From Streptomyces flaveus (GTDB lineage: Bacteria > Actinomycetota > Actinomycetes > Streptomycetales > Streptomycetaceae), in NCBI RefSeq assembly GCF_014647675.1, contig NZ_BMPQ01000021.1, positions 80,167 through 144,166 on the forward strand: DNA of 64,000 nt, in the 5' to 3' direction. The notes below the pieces were generated by a model that worked only from the letters and a program-made list of their open reading frames with translations, was not told the DNA's origin and did not search any database. Both the position numbers and the translations under genes were made by a program. Below, piece by piece: positions 16,256 through 24,061 of the stretch (position 1 is its first letter; the number at the start of each line of letters is the position of its first letter).

Positions 16256-16846
16256 CTACTCCACAACGACAACCTTCGTGCCGACCGTCGCGAACTCCCA
16301 CATCGCATCCCCATCCGCCCGGGATTCCCGAATGCCACCCAGCTTCTTCCCGGGGTCGGGGGCCGAGGTCGACCCGTCCACCGCCGCACTGAACCCGATC
16401 GTCGTGCCGTCCACGTTCGCGAAGCGGACGACGTGTTCGACGGCTACTCCGTCGGAGCCGGTGATGGAGCCGGAGCGGGAGGTGACGGCGTACGTGTCGG
16501 GCGTGGGGTCGACCGTGCCGGGGGTGACCGAGAACGTGCGGCGCACCTTGTCGTTCGCGGCGACCAGCCAGACCCGGTCGGCCCGCACCGAGTAGACGAC
16601 CCGCTGGCCCGTACCCGAGCGGCCGGGCAGCGCCGCCTCGGGCTGCTCGGCGCGCGGGGACTTCGGGGCGGACGCCGGGGGGGACGACGCGGTCCGCGGT
16701 GCGCCCAGGGTGTCCGGGACATTGGCGGACGCCTGGTAGGCGAGGAAGCCGACTGCGGCGATCGCCGCCACGGTGAGCCCGGCCACGAATCCCGAGCTGC
16801 TCCTAGCCACCTTGGGTGCCCACCTCTCGTACGGCATACGTGTCAA
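16256..16846 (-). CDS. Membrane-anchored protein resembling a catalytically dead L,D-transpeptidase
   Basis: The 196-residue protein has one N-terminal transmembrane helix (about residues 19-40, VAGLTVAAIAAVGFLAYQAS), a Pro/Ser/Ala linker, and a C-terminal beta-rich domain. That domain ends GGIRESRADGDAMWEFATVG then TKVVVVE. This resembles the end of YkuD L,D-transpeptidases (SHGCIR...GTPV), but G replaces the catalytic cysteine and no histidine precedes it. I infer a degenerate, perhaps ligand-binding, fold. A start at 16837 is also possible. Confidence 0.65.
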   Translation of the reverse strand: MTRMPYERWAPKVARSSSGFVAGLTVAAIAAVGFLAYQASANVPDTLGAPRTASSPPASAPKSPRAEQPEAALPGRSGTGQRVVYSVRADRVWLVAANDKVRRTFSVTPGTVDPTPDTYAVTSRSGSITGSDGVAVEHVVRFANVDGTTIGFSAAVDGSTSAPDPGKKLGGIRESRADGDAMWEFATVGTKVVVVE

Positions 16847-16932
16847 TGTGACAGTTTGACGTGACGGTAGCAGGAGGGACGCGTGGGACTTGGGCGACGG
16901 TGTCTTCGCCCTGGGCGCCGTAGGCTGTTCGC

Positions 16933-17586
16933 GTGCTCTTGCTCGCTCTGGATACCGCCACCTCCGCCGTCACCGTCGCCCTGCACGACGGGACGTCCGT
17001 CGTCGCCTCGTCGAGTCAGGTGGACGCCCGTCGGCACGGAGAGTTGTTGCTGCCCGCCGTCGACCGGGTGCTCACCGAGGCCGGGCTGCGGCTCGACGCC
17101 GTCACCGGCATCGTTGCGGGCGTGGGACCCGGCCCGTACACCGGGCTGCGGGTCGGCCTGATGACCGCCGACACCTTCGGGCTCGCGCTGGGCGTGCCCG
17201 TGTACGGACTGTGCACGCTCGACGGACTTGCGTACGCGTCCGACATACAGGGCCCCTTCGTCGTGGCGACCGACGCACGGCGCAAGGAGGTCTACTGGGC
17301 GCGGTACTCCGATTCCCGTACGCGCGTCAGCGGGCCAGCCGTGGACCGGCCCGCCGAGATCGCCGAAGCCGTCGCGGGTCTGCCCGCGGTCGGGGCGGGC
17401 GCGCTGCTCTACCCCGACACCTTCCCGGATGTGTACGAGCCCGAGAACGTCTCGGCGGCGGCGCTCGCGTCCCTCGCGGCGGAGCGGCTGGCGAAGGGCG
17501 AGGAGCTCCCCGCCCCCCGGCCGCTGTACCTGCGCCGCCCCGACGCCCAGGTGCCCAAGAACTACAAGGTGGTCACCCCCAAGTGA
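16933..17586 (+). CDS. tsaB: tRNA threonylcarbamoyladenosine biosynthesis protein TsaB
   Basis: TsaB is the non-catalytic ASKHA-fold partner of TsaD in t6A synthesis. The 217-residue sequence starts MLLLALDTATSAVTVALHDG and carries the diagnostic GPGPYTGLRVGLMTADTFGL. Start is GTG at 16933. Its TGA overlaps the GTG of rimI in a GTGA arrangement, indicating translational coupling in a tsaB-rimI-tsaD operon. Confidence 0.95.
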   Translation: MLLLALDTATSAVTVALHDGTSVVASSSQVDARRHGELLLPAVDRVLTEAGLRLDAVTGIVAGVGPGPYTGLRVGLMTADTFGLALGVPVYGLCTLDGLAYASDIQGPFVVATDARRKEVYWARYSDSRTRVSGPAVDRPAEIAEAVAGLPAVGAGALLYPDTFPDVYEPENVSAAALASLAAERLAKGEELPAPRPLYLRRPDAQVPKNYKVVTPK

Positions 17587-18077
17587 CTCCCGTGCTGCGC
17601 GAGATGCGCTGGTGGGACATCGATCCCGTACTGGCGCTGGAGAAGGCCCTCTTCCCCGAGGACGCCTGGTCGCGGGGGATGTTCTGGTCCGAGCTGGCCC
17701 ATTCGCGGGGGGCGACGGCGACGAAGCGGTATGTCGTGGCGCAGGACGGTGAGCGGATAGTCGGGTACGGGGGACTCGCCGCCACCGCGGACGTGGGTGA
17801 CGTACAGACCATCGCCGTCGCCCGTGACCAGTGGGGCACCGGGCTCGGTGCGCTGATCCTGACCGAGCTGCTGCGGGCCGCGACCACCTTCGAGTGTGCC
17901 GAAGTGATGCTCGAGTGCCGGATCGACAACATCCGTGCCCAGAAGCTGTACGAGCGCTTCGGCTTCGAGCCGATCGGCTTCAGGCGCGGCTACTACCAGC
18001 CGGGCAACGTCGACGCGCTCGTGATGCGCCTGCAAGATCCCTCAACCTCAGTGCAAGGAACCGAGATCCATGGCTGA
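17583..18077 (+). CDS. rimI: Ribosomal-protein-alanine N-acetyltransferase RimI
   Basis: RimI is a GNAT enzyme that acetylates the N-terminal alanine of ribosomal protein S18. The 164-residue sequence contains the acetyl-CoA loop VARDQWGTGLGALILTELL and the family end LYERFGFEPIGFRRGYY. GTG at 17583 overlaps the tsaB stop, and its own stop overlaps the tsaD ATG by 8 bp. The frame is open upstream into tsaB, but that part is a shadow. Confidence 0.94.
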   Translation: MTPVLREMRWWDIDPVLALEKALFPEDAWSRGMFWSELAHSRGATATKRYVVAQDGERIVGYGGLAATADVGDVQTIAVARDQWGTGLGALILTELLRAATTFECAEVMLECRIDNIRAQKLYERFGFEPIGFRRGYYQPGNVDALVMRLQDPSTSVQGTEIHG

Positions 18078-19161
18078 CGAACCACTAGTCCTCGGTATCG
18101 AGACCTCCTGCGACGAGACCGGCGTCGGCATCGTCCGCGGCAACACCCTGCTCGCGGACGCGATCGCGTCGAGCGTCGACGAGCACGCGCGGTTCGGCGG
18201 CGTCGTACCGGAGGTCGCCTCTCGCGCGCACCTGGAGGCGATGGTGCCGACCATCGAACGCGCTCTGAAGGAGGCGGGGGTGAGCGCGCGGGACCTGGAC
18301 GGGATCGCCGTCACCGCCGGCCCGGGGCTCGCGGGCGCGCTGCTCGTGGGGGTTTCGGCGGCGAAGGCGTATGCGTACGCGCTGGGCAAGCCGCTGTACG
18401 GCGTCAACCATCTGGCGTCCCACATCTGTGTGGACCAGTTGGAGCACGGGGCGCTGCCCGAGCCGACGATGGCACTGCTGGTGTCCGGCGGGCACTCGTC
18501 GCTGCTGCTCTCCTCGGACATCACCTCCGACGTACGGCCGATGGGCGCGACCATCGACGACGCGGCGGGCGAGGCCTTCGACAAGATCGCGCGGGTGCTG
18601 GACCTGGGCTTCCCCGGCGGTCCGGTCATCGACCGGTACGCGCGTGAGGGCGACCCGGAGGCGATCGCGTTCCCGCGCGGGCTGACCGGGCCGCGCGATG
18701 CGGCGTACGACTTCTCCTTCTCCGGGCTGAAGACCGCCGTGGCGCGTTGGATCGAGGCGAAGCGGGCGGCGGGCGAGGAGGTGCCGGTGCGGGATGTGGC
18801 GGCATCCTTCCAGGAGGCGGTCGTGGATGTGCTGACGCGCAAGGCCGTGCGGGCGTGCAGGGACGAGGGTGTCGAGCACCTGATGATCGGCGGGGGCGTC
18901 GCGGCCAACTCGCGGCTGCGTGCCCTCGCGCAGGAGCGCTGCGAGGCCGCCGGGATTCAACTGCGGGTGCCGCGGCCCAAGTTGTGCACGGACAACGGTG
19001 CGATGGTGGCGGCGCTCGGCGCGGAGATGGTGGCCCGGAACCGGTCAGCCTCCGACTGGGACCTGTCGGCGGACTCCTCGCTGCCGGTGACGGAGCCGCA
19101 TGTCCCTGGGCACACGCATGATCACGTGCATGAGGTGAGCAAGGAGAACCTGTACTCGTGA
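18070..19161 (+). CDS. tsaD: tRNA N6-adenosine threonylcarbamoyltransferase TsaD
   Basis: TsaD transfers the threonylcarbamoyl group to A37 of tRNA. The 363-residue protein has the start VLGIETSCDETGVGIV, the iron-binding HLASH (H114, H118), LLVSGGHSSLLLS, FSFSGLKTAV and GGGVAANSRLR. It ends with a His-rich tail (VPGHTHDHVHEV). It is the third overlapping gene of the tsaB-rimI-tsaD operon. Confidence 0.97.
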   Translation: MADEPLVLGIETSCDETGVGIVRGNTLLADAIASSVDEHARFGGVVPEVASRAHLEAMVPTIERALKEAGVSARDLDGIAVTAGPGLAGALLVGVSAAKAYAYALGKPLYGVNHLASHICVDQLEHGALPEPTMALLVSGGHSSLLLSSDITSDVRPMGATIDDAAGEAFDKIARVLDLGFPGGPVIDRYAREGDPEAIAFPRGLTGPRDAAYDFSFSGLKTAVARWIEAKRAAGEEVPVRDVAASFQEAVVDVLTRKAVRACRDEGVEHLMIGGGVAANSRLRALAQERCEAAGIQLRVPRPKLCTDNGAMVAALGAEMVARNRSASDWDLSADSSLPVTEPHVPGHTHDHVHEVSKENLYS

Positions 19162-19442
19162 CGGTCGCGTTGATGTGGGAGGCGCGGGCGGTGGCGGGCC
19201 GGGGCGAGGAACTGCTGGCCTGGGTCCGGGCGCAGGACCTCGCCGTGGGGCCTCTGCGCCGGGAGACCTTCCGGGCACCGCAGGACCGCGTCCTGGTCAT
19301 CACGTGGTGGGATGCTCCGTACGATGCCGACCTTCCCGAACTGCCTGAACCAGACGGGGAGTTGGTGACGCGGGGGGTGCACAGGTGGCGGTTCGATTCT
19401 GTGGGTGCCGATTCTGTGGGTGCCGATCAGGGCGGATGGTGA
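19158..19442 (+). CDS. Small protein coupled to tsaD, function unknown
   Basis: GTG at 19158 overlaps the tsaD stop (GTGA), so the 94-residue product is translationally coupled to the t6A operon. It begins MTVALMWEARAVAGRGEELL and contains VLVITWWDAPYDADLPELPE, suggesting a small alpha/beta (ferredoxin-like, antibiotic-monooxygenase-type) fold; this is only an impression. The C-terminus has a duplicated DSVGA pentapeptide from a 15-bp tandem repeat. Confidence 0.75.
   Translation: MTVALMWEARAVAGRGEELLAWVRAQDLAVGPLRRETFRAPQDRVLVITWWDAPYDADLPELPEPDGELVTRGVHRWRFDSVGADSVGADQGGW
19395..19424 (+). repeat. 15-bp tandem duplication in the gene after tsaD
   Basis: GATTCTGTGGGTGCC occurs twice without interruption (19395-19409 and 19410-19424), in frame, adding five residues to the C-terminus of the small protein. 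The exact match points to a recent duplication. Confidence 0.85.
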
Positions 19443-19587
19443 TCGTCCGACAGTCGTCGGGGCCACCTTCGTCGCGCACGCCGCCGCCCAGGCGGACCGA
19501 CCCAGGCCACCCGGGCCCCTGTAGCCTTCATGCCGACCCCGGTTTTCCGGAAGACTGCTGCAAGGTTTCGGCAACGGAGGTGGGCGC

Positions 19588-20625
19588 GTGGCCCGGGAGA
19601 GCACCAAGAGCAAGGTGACCATCACCGAGATCGCCCGGCAGGCCGGGGTCTCGGTGCCCACTGTGTCGCGTGTCGTCAACGGCCGTTCCGACGTGTCGCC
19701 GGAAACCCGGGCCCGGATCGAGGACCTGCTCAGACACCACGGCTACCAGCGCAAGTCCTCCCCGCCGGGCGGCCGGGCGGTTCTCATCGACCTGGTCTTC
19801 AACGACCTCGACAGCCCCTGGGCCGTGGAGATCATCCGGGGGGTGGAGGAAGTCGCGCACGCCTCGGGTGTGGGCACGGTGGTGTCCGCCATCCATGGCG
19901 CGTCGGGCTCGGCGCGGCAGTGGATGACCAATCTGCGTACCCGCGCCTCGGACGGGGTGATCCTCGTGACCTCCGTCCTCGAACCCCGTATGCACGAGGA
20001 ACTGCGGCGGCTCGGTGTTCCGATCGTCGTCGTCGACCCGGCGGGTTCGCCGTCCCTGGCCGCGCCGACCGTCGGCGCGGCCAACTGGGCGGGCGGCATG
20101 GCCGCGACGGAACACCTGCTCGGCCTCGGCCACCGCAGGATCGGCCTCATCGCCGGGCCCCAGCGGTTGCTGTGCTCGCGGGCCCGGCTCGACGGTTACC
20201 GCGCGGCTCTCGAAGGCGCGGACATCGCGGTCGACGACGCGTTGATCGTGCCGGGCGACTTCTACCACGCGTCCGGCTTCGACGGCTGCAACGCCCTGCT
20301 CGACCTGGACGAGCCGCCCACCGCCCTGTTCGCTGCCAGCGACCAGATGGCGCTCGGCGCGATCGAGGCGTTGCGGCGCCGAGGGCTCCGGGTGCCGGAG
20401 GACCTGAGCGTCGTGGGGTTCGATGACCTGCCGGAGGTCCGCTGGTCGGCGCCGCCGCTCACCACTGTGCGCCAACCCCTCGCGGACATGGGCAAGTTGG
20501 CGACCCGTACGGTGCTGCGGCTCGCCGCGGGCGAGGAGCCCGCGTCCCCCAGGGTCGAGCTCGCCACCGAGCTCGTCGTACGGGCGAGCACGGCGCCGTT
20601 CGCCCGGCACGTCCGACGTCCCTGA
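19588..20625 (+). CDS. LacI-family transcriptional regulator of the sugar-uptake locus
   Basis: The 345-residue protein has the LacI HTH at the N-terminus (VTITEIARQAGVSVPTVSRV, then VNGRSDVS) and hinge residues. A periplasmic-binding-protein-like effector domain follows (LIDLVFNDLDSPWAVEIIRG; VVGFDDLPEVRWSAPPLTTV). It precedes and likely represses the binding protein, permease and GH3 genes. Start is GTG at 19588 after AACGGAGG. The bxlR-like identity is inferred from context. It resembles the second LacI gene at 26518. Confidence 0.88.
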   Translation: MARESTKSKVTITEIARQAGVSVPTVSRVVNGRSDVSPETRARIEDLLRHHGYQRKSSPPGGRAVLIDLVFNDLDSPWAVEIIRGVEEVAHASGVGTVVSAIHGASGSARQWMTNLRTRASDGVILVTSVLEPRMHEELRRLGVPIVVVDPAGSPSLAAPTVGAANWAGGMAATEHLLGLGHRRIGLIAGPQRLLCSRARLDGYRAALEGADIAVDDALIVPGDFYHASGFDGCNALLDLDEPPTALFAASDQMALGAIEALRRRGLRVPEDLSVVGFDDLPEVRWSAPPLTTVRQPLADMGKLATRTVLRLAAGEEPASPRVELATELVVRASTAPFARHVRRP

Positions 20626-20686
20626 CGAACCTGGGGCGCAGGCCGATCCACCCCGGTCTCGATAACTCCGATATTTGTCAGGAGCG

Positions 20687-20757
20687 TTGACATTCGCGTC
20701 ACCGCGCCCGTAACTTCCGTGTGCACTTGACCGATAATTTTCGGCACTCTTCCGGAA
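20687..20757 (+). promoter_or_regulatory. Candidate promoter and operators of the sugar ABC operon
   Basis: TTGACA (20687-20692) and TAACTT (20711-20716) are spaced 18 bp. Downstream lie the near-palindrome CCGATAATTTTCGG (20731-20744) and TTCCGGAA (20750-20757), placed to let a repressor block transcription. TTCCGGAA also occurs upstream of the LacI gene at 19545-19552. Confidence 0.55.
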
Positions 20758-20765
20758 GGTGTGCG

Positions 20766-22067
20766 ATGCGAGCGTTGGGCAACACCTCACTCTCCCGCCG
20801 CGGGTTCCTGGCGGCCTCCGCGGCGACCGGCCTGGGGGCGGCCGCCCTGAGCGCGTGCGGTTCCTCGGACGGCGGGAACAGCTCCGGCAAGACCGAGATC
20901 GAGTGGTGGAACATCACCACCACCCAGCCCGCGAAGAAGCTGTGGGCCCAGCGGGCCAAGGAGTTCGAGGCCGCGCATCCCGACGTGAAGATCAAGATCG
21001 TGACGCTGGAGAACGAGGCGTACAAGTCGAAGATGACCGCGCAGACCGCCTCGGGGAAGCTGCCGGACATCTTCCACACCTGGGGCGGCGGTGTGCTCAA
21101 GCAGCAGATCGACGCCGGTCTGGTCGAGGACCTGACGGACAAGGTCTCCTCCTGGACGAAGGACTACCTGCCCGCCGCGCAGGCGCCCTTCCGGATCGAG
21201 GACAGGTCGTACGCCGTCCCCTTCGACGTCGGCATGGTCGGCTTCTGGTACAACAAGGCGCTCTTCAAGCAGGCCGGCATCGCGACCCCGCCCACCACCT
21301 GGTCCGGCTACCTCGACGCCGTCCAGGCCCTCAAGGACGAGGGCATCACGCCCATCGCGCTGGCCGGCAAGGAGAAGTGGCCCGGCATGTACTACTGGGC
21401 GTACCTCTCGATGCGGGTCGCCGGCCTCGACGCGATGCAGAAGGCCTCCGACGACGCCGACTTCACCGGCGAGGACTTCGTCAAGGCCGGCGAGCAACTG
21501 AAGGAACTCGTCGCCCTGAAGCCCTTCCAGAAGGGCTTCCTCGGCGCCGCTTACTCCACGCCCACCGGCGAGGCGGCCGCGGTGGGCAACGGCAAGGCGG
21601 CCATGGAGCTGATGGGCCAGTGGGCGCCGGTCGTCCAGGCGGATGCGGGCAAGGGCCTCGGCAAGGACCTCGGTTTCTTCTCCTTCCCCGAGGTGGAGGG
21701 CGGCAAGGGCGCGCTCACCGAGGTGTTCGGCGGGAGCAACGGCCACGCGGTGCGCAAAGGGGCGCCGGACGCCGCGGTGGAGTTCCTGAAGTTCTTCGCG
21801 GAGAAGGAGTTCGCGGAGAAGCTCGTCAAGGAGACCGGTCTTGTGCCGGTGTCCAAGGCCGCGCAGGGTGCGCTGACGGACCCCAACCTCATCGCCGTCT
21901 CGGACGCGCTCGGCAAGTCCACCGGCTTCCAGCTCTACCTCGACCAGGCCTACGCCCCCGCTGTCGGCCAGGAGATCAACGACAGCGTCGCCGCACTCAT
22001 CGCGGGCTCCAAGTCGCCCGAGCAGGTGACGCGTTCGGTCACGCAGGTCGCCAAGAGCGAGGGCTGA
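20766..22067 (+). CDS. Sugar ABC transporter substrate-binding lipoprotein (Tat-exported), bxlE-like
   Basis: The 433-residue protein starts MRALGNTSLSRRGFLAASAA, a twin-arginine signal (R11, R12), with lipobox LSAC and lipid-modified C31. The mature part is a family 1 extracellular solute-binding protein (EIEWWNITTTQPAKKLWAQR; LPDIFHTWGGGVLKQQ; VPFDVGMVGFWYNKALF). The ATG at 20766 has a GGAAGG site. With two permeases and a GH3 enzyme downstream, xylobiose or a similar beta-linked oligosaccharide is the likely ligand. No ATPase is encoded here; a shared ATPase such as MsiK is the usual Streptomyces solution. Confidence 0.9.
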   Translation: MRALGNTSLSRRGFLAASAATGLGAAALSACGSSDGGNSSGKTEIEWWNITTTQPAKKLWAQRAKEFEAAHPDVKIKIVTLENEAYKSKMTAQTASGKLPDIFHTWGGGVLKQQIDAGLVEDLTDKVSSWTKDYLPAAQAPFRIEDRSYAVPFDVGMVGFWYNKALFKQAGIATPPTTWSGYLDAVQALKDEGITPIALAGKEKWPGMYYWAYLSMRVAGLDAMQKASDDADFTGEDFVKAGEQLKELVALKPFQKGFLGAAYSTPTGEAAAVGNGKAAMELMGQWAPVVQADAGKGLGKDLGFFSFPEVEGGKGALTEVFGGSNGHAVRKGAPDAAVEFLKFFAEKEFAEKLVKETGLVPVSKAAQGALTDPNLIAVSDALGKSTGFQLYLDQAYAPAVGQEINDSVAALIAGSKSPEQVTRSVTQVAKSEG

Positions 22068-22076
22068 CGGCCGTCG

Positions 22077-23099
22077 ATGACTCACCCGACCTCGACCTCG
22101 ACCGCATCGACATCGGCATACGCGCCGGGGCTCGGCAAGTCTCCTGGCGCGGCGCCCGAGTCACCCGTACCGGCGACCCGGCCGTCCGCCCCGCACCGCC
22201 TGCGCGCCTGGCTCTCGGCCTTCGTCTTCACCGTCCCGGCCCTCGTCCTGTTCGGCCTGCTCGTCCTTGTGCCGATGGGCTACGCCTTCTACATCAGCTT
22301 CTTCAACTGGGGCGGATTCGGGACGCCCACAGACAGCGTGGGATTCGACAACTACACCCGGCTCTTCGACGATCCGGTCTTCCTGGGCGACCTGTGGCGC
22401 GGATTCCTGCTCATCGCGTTCTCCATCGTCCTCCAGCTGCCGTTCGCGCTCGCCATGGCCGTGCTGCTCAACCAGAAGCTGCGCGGCCGGGCCGTCTATC
22501 GGATGCTGTTCTTCGCGCCGTACATCCTGTCCGAGGTCATCACCGGTGTGCTGTTCAGCATGATCTTCGCGCCGGACGAGGGGCTCGCGGACAAGGTCCT
22601 CGACGCGGTCGGGCTCGCCGGTCTGGGCGGGGACTGGTTCGCGGGCCAGGACACCGTGCTGCCCACGCTGTTCCTCGTCATGACGTGGAAGTACTTCGGC
22701 TTCCACATGATGCTCTACCTGGCGGGCCTGCAGGGCATCCCGGCCGAGCTGCACGAGGCGGCGCGCATCGACGGGGCGAGCGCCTGGCAGCGCTTCCGTC
22801 ACATCACGCTGCCGCTGCTCGCGCCGACCCTGAGGATCAGCGTCTTCCTGGCCGTGATCGGCGCCATCCAGCTCTTCGACCTGGTGTGGGTGATCACGGC
22901 GGGCGGCCCCGACCACGCCTCCGAGACCATGGTCATCAGCCTCTTCCAGTACGGCTTCAAGCGCTACCAGATGGGCTACGCCAGCGCCATCAGCGTGGCG
23001 ATGTTCCTGATCAGCCTCGTCTTCGCCCTCGCCTACCAGCGCTTCGTGCTGCGCCGCGACACCGAAGGAGCCATCACCACCATGCGAGGTAACCGATGA
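22077..23099 (+). CDS. Sugar ABC transporter permease (MalF type)
   Basis: The 340-residue protein has a Thr/Ser/Pro-rich N-terminus and about six membrane helices from residue 45. The ATPase-docking EAA loop is ELHEAARIDGASAWQRFRHI. It starts 9 bp after the binding-protein stop and overlaps the next permease through ATGA. It is the larger, MalF-like, membrane partner of the importer. Confidence 0.93.
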   Translation: MTHPTSTSTASTSAYAPGLGKSPGAAPESPVPATRPSAPHRLRAWLSAFVFTVPALVLFGLLVLVPMGYAFYISFFNWGGFGTPTDSVGFDNYTRLFDDPVFLGDLWRGFLLIAFSIVLQLPFALAMAVLLNQKLRGRAVYRMLFFAPYILSEVITGVLFSMIFAPDEGLADKVLDAVGLAGLGGDWFAGQDTVLPTLFLVMTWKYFGFHMMLYLAGLQGIPAELHEAARIDGASAWQRFRHITLPLLAPTLRISVFLAVIGAIQLFDLVWVITAGGPDHASETMVISLFQYGFKRYQMGYASAISVAMFLISLVFALAYQRFVLRRDTEGAITTMRGNR

Positions 23100-24007
23100 G
23101 CGCGGTTGCGAAGACGGACGCGCCGAAGGCGAGCGCGCCCAGGACGAGCGCGCCGAAGACGAACGTGCCCAAGAGCGTCGTACGCCGCCGAAGGCTCCGC
23201 GCGATCCCCGTGTACGTGATCCTGTGGCTGGTCGGAGTGTTCATGGTCACTCCGCTCCTGTACGCCCTCGTCTCCGGCTTCAAATCGACCGACCAGCTCT
23301 CCAGCAACACCTTCGGCCTTCCGGACCCGTGGGTGACCTCGAACTACACGTCACTGCTCGGCTCGGGCGCGTTCTGGCGGGCCGTCGGCAGCAGCACCGT
23401 GATCGCTCTGGCCACCGCCGTGCTGACGGTGGGGGCGGCGGCGCTCGCCGCGTACGCGCTGGCCCGGTTCGCCTTCCGGGGACGGGAGTTGCTGTTCACC
23501 CTGTTCACGATGGGGCTGATGTTCCCCTTCGCGGTGGCGATCCTGCCGCTGTTCATCCTGCTGCGTTCTTTCGGGCTCCTCGACAACCCGTGGGGCGTGA
23601 TCCTGCCCCAGGCGGCGTTCGGCCTGCCCTTGACGATCGTCATCCTGCGCGGCTTCTTCCGGGAGATACCGGGGGAACTGGAGGAGGCCGCGACGATCGA
23701 CGGATGCTCGTCCTTCGGTTTCTTCTGGCGCATCCTGCTGCCGCTGGCACGCCCGGCACTCGGCACGGTCTCCGTCCTCGCCATCGTGGGGAGCTGGAAC
23801 AACTTCCTGCTCCCGCTGCTCGTCTTCAGCGAACCCACCTGGTGGACGATCCCGGTCGGCATCCAGCAGTTCCAGGGCCAGTACGCCTCCGATGTGGCCC
23901 GCATCTTCGCGTACCTGACCCTCGCCATGGCACCCGCCCTGGCCTTCTACGCGGTCGCCGAACGCCAGCTGATCGGCGGCATCACACTCGGCGCGACCAA
24001 GGGCTGA
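23096..24007 (+). CDS. Sugar ABC transporter permease (MalG type)
   Basis: The 303-residue protein has six helices and the EAA loop ELEEAATIDGCSSFGFFWRI. It ends in the MalG-like GGITLGATKG. The N-terminus contains a repetitive Lys/Ala/Pro stretch (KTDAPKASAPRTSAPKTNVP) before the first helix. ATGA overlap with the upstream permease shows coupled translation. Confidence 0.93.
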   Translation: MSAVAKTDAPKASAPRTSAPKTNVPKSVVRRRRLRAIPVYVILWLVGVFMVTPLLYALVSGFKSTDQLSSNTFGLPDPWVTSNYTSLLGSGAFWRAVGSSTVIALATAVLTVGAAALAAYALARFAFRGRELLFTLFTMGLMFPFAVAILPLFILLRSFGLLDNPWGVILPQAAFGLPLTIVILRGFFREIPGELEEAATIDGCSSFGFFWRILLPLARPALGTVSVLAIVGSWNNFLLPLLVFSEPTWWTIPVGIQQFQGQYASDVARIFAYLTLAMAPALAFYAVAERQLIGGITLGATKG

Positions 24008-24061
24008 CCCGAACCCTGGCGGACGAATCCCCTAGATCCCCTTACGGATGTGAGGAGTTAC

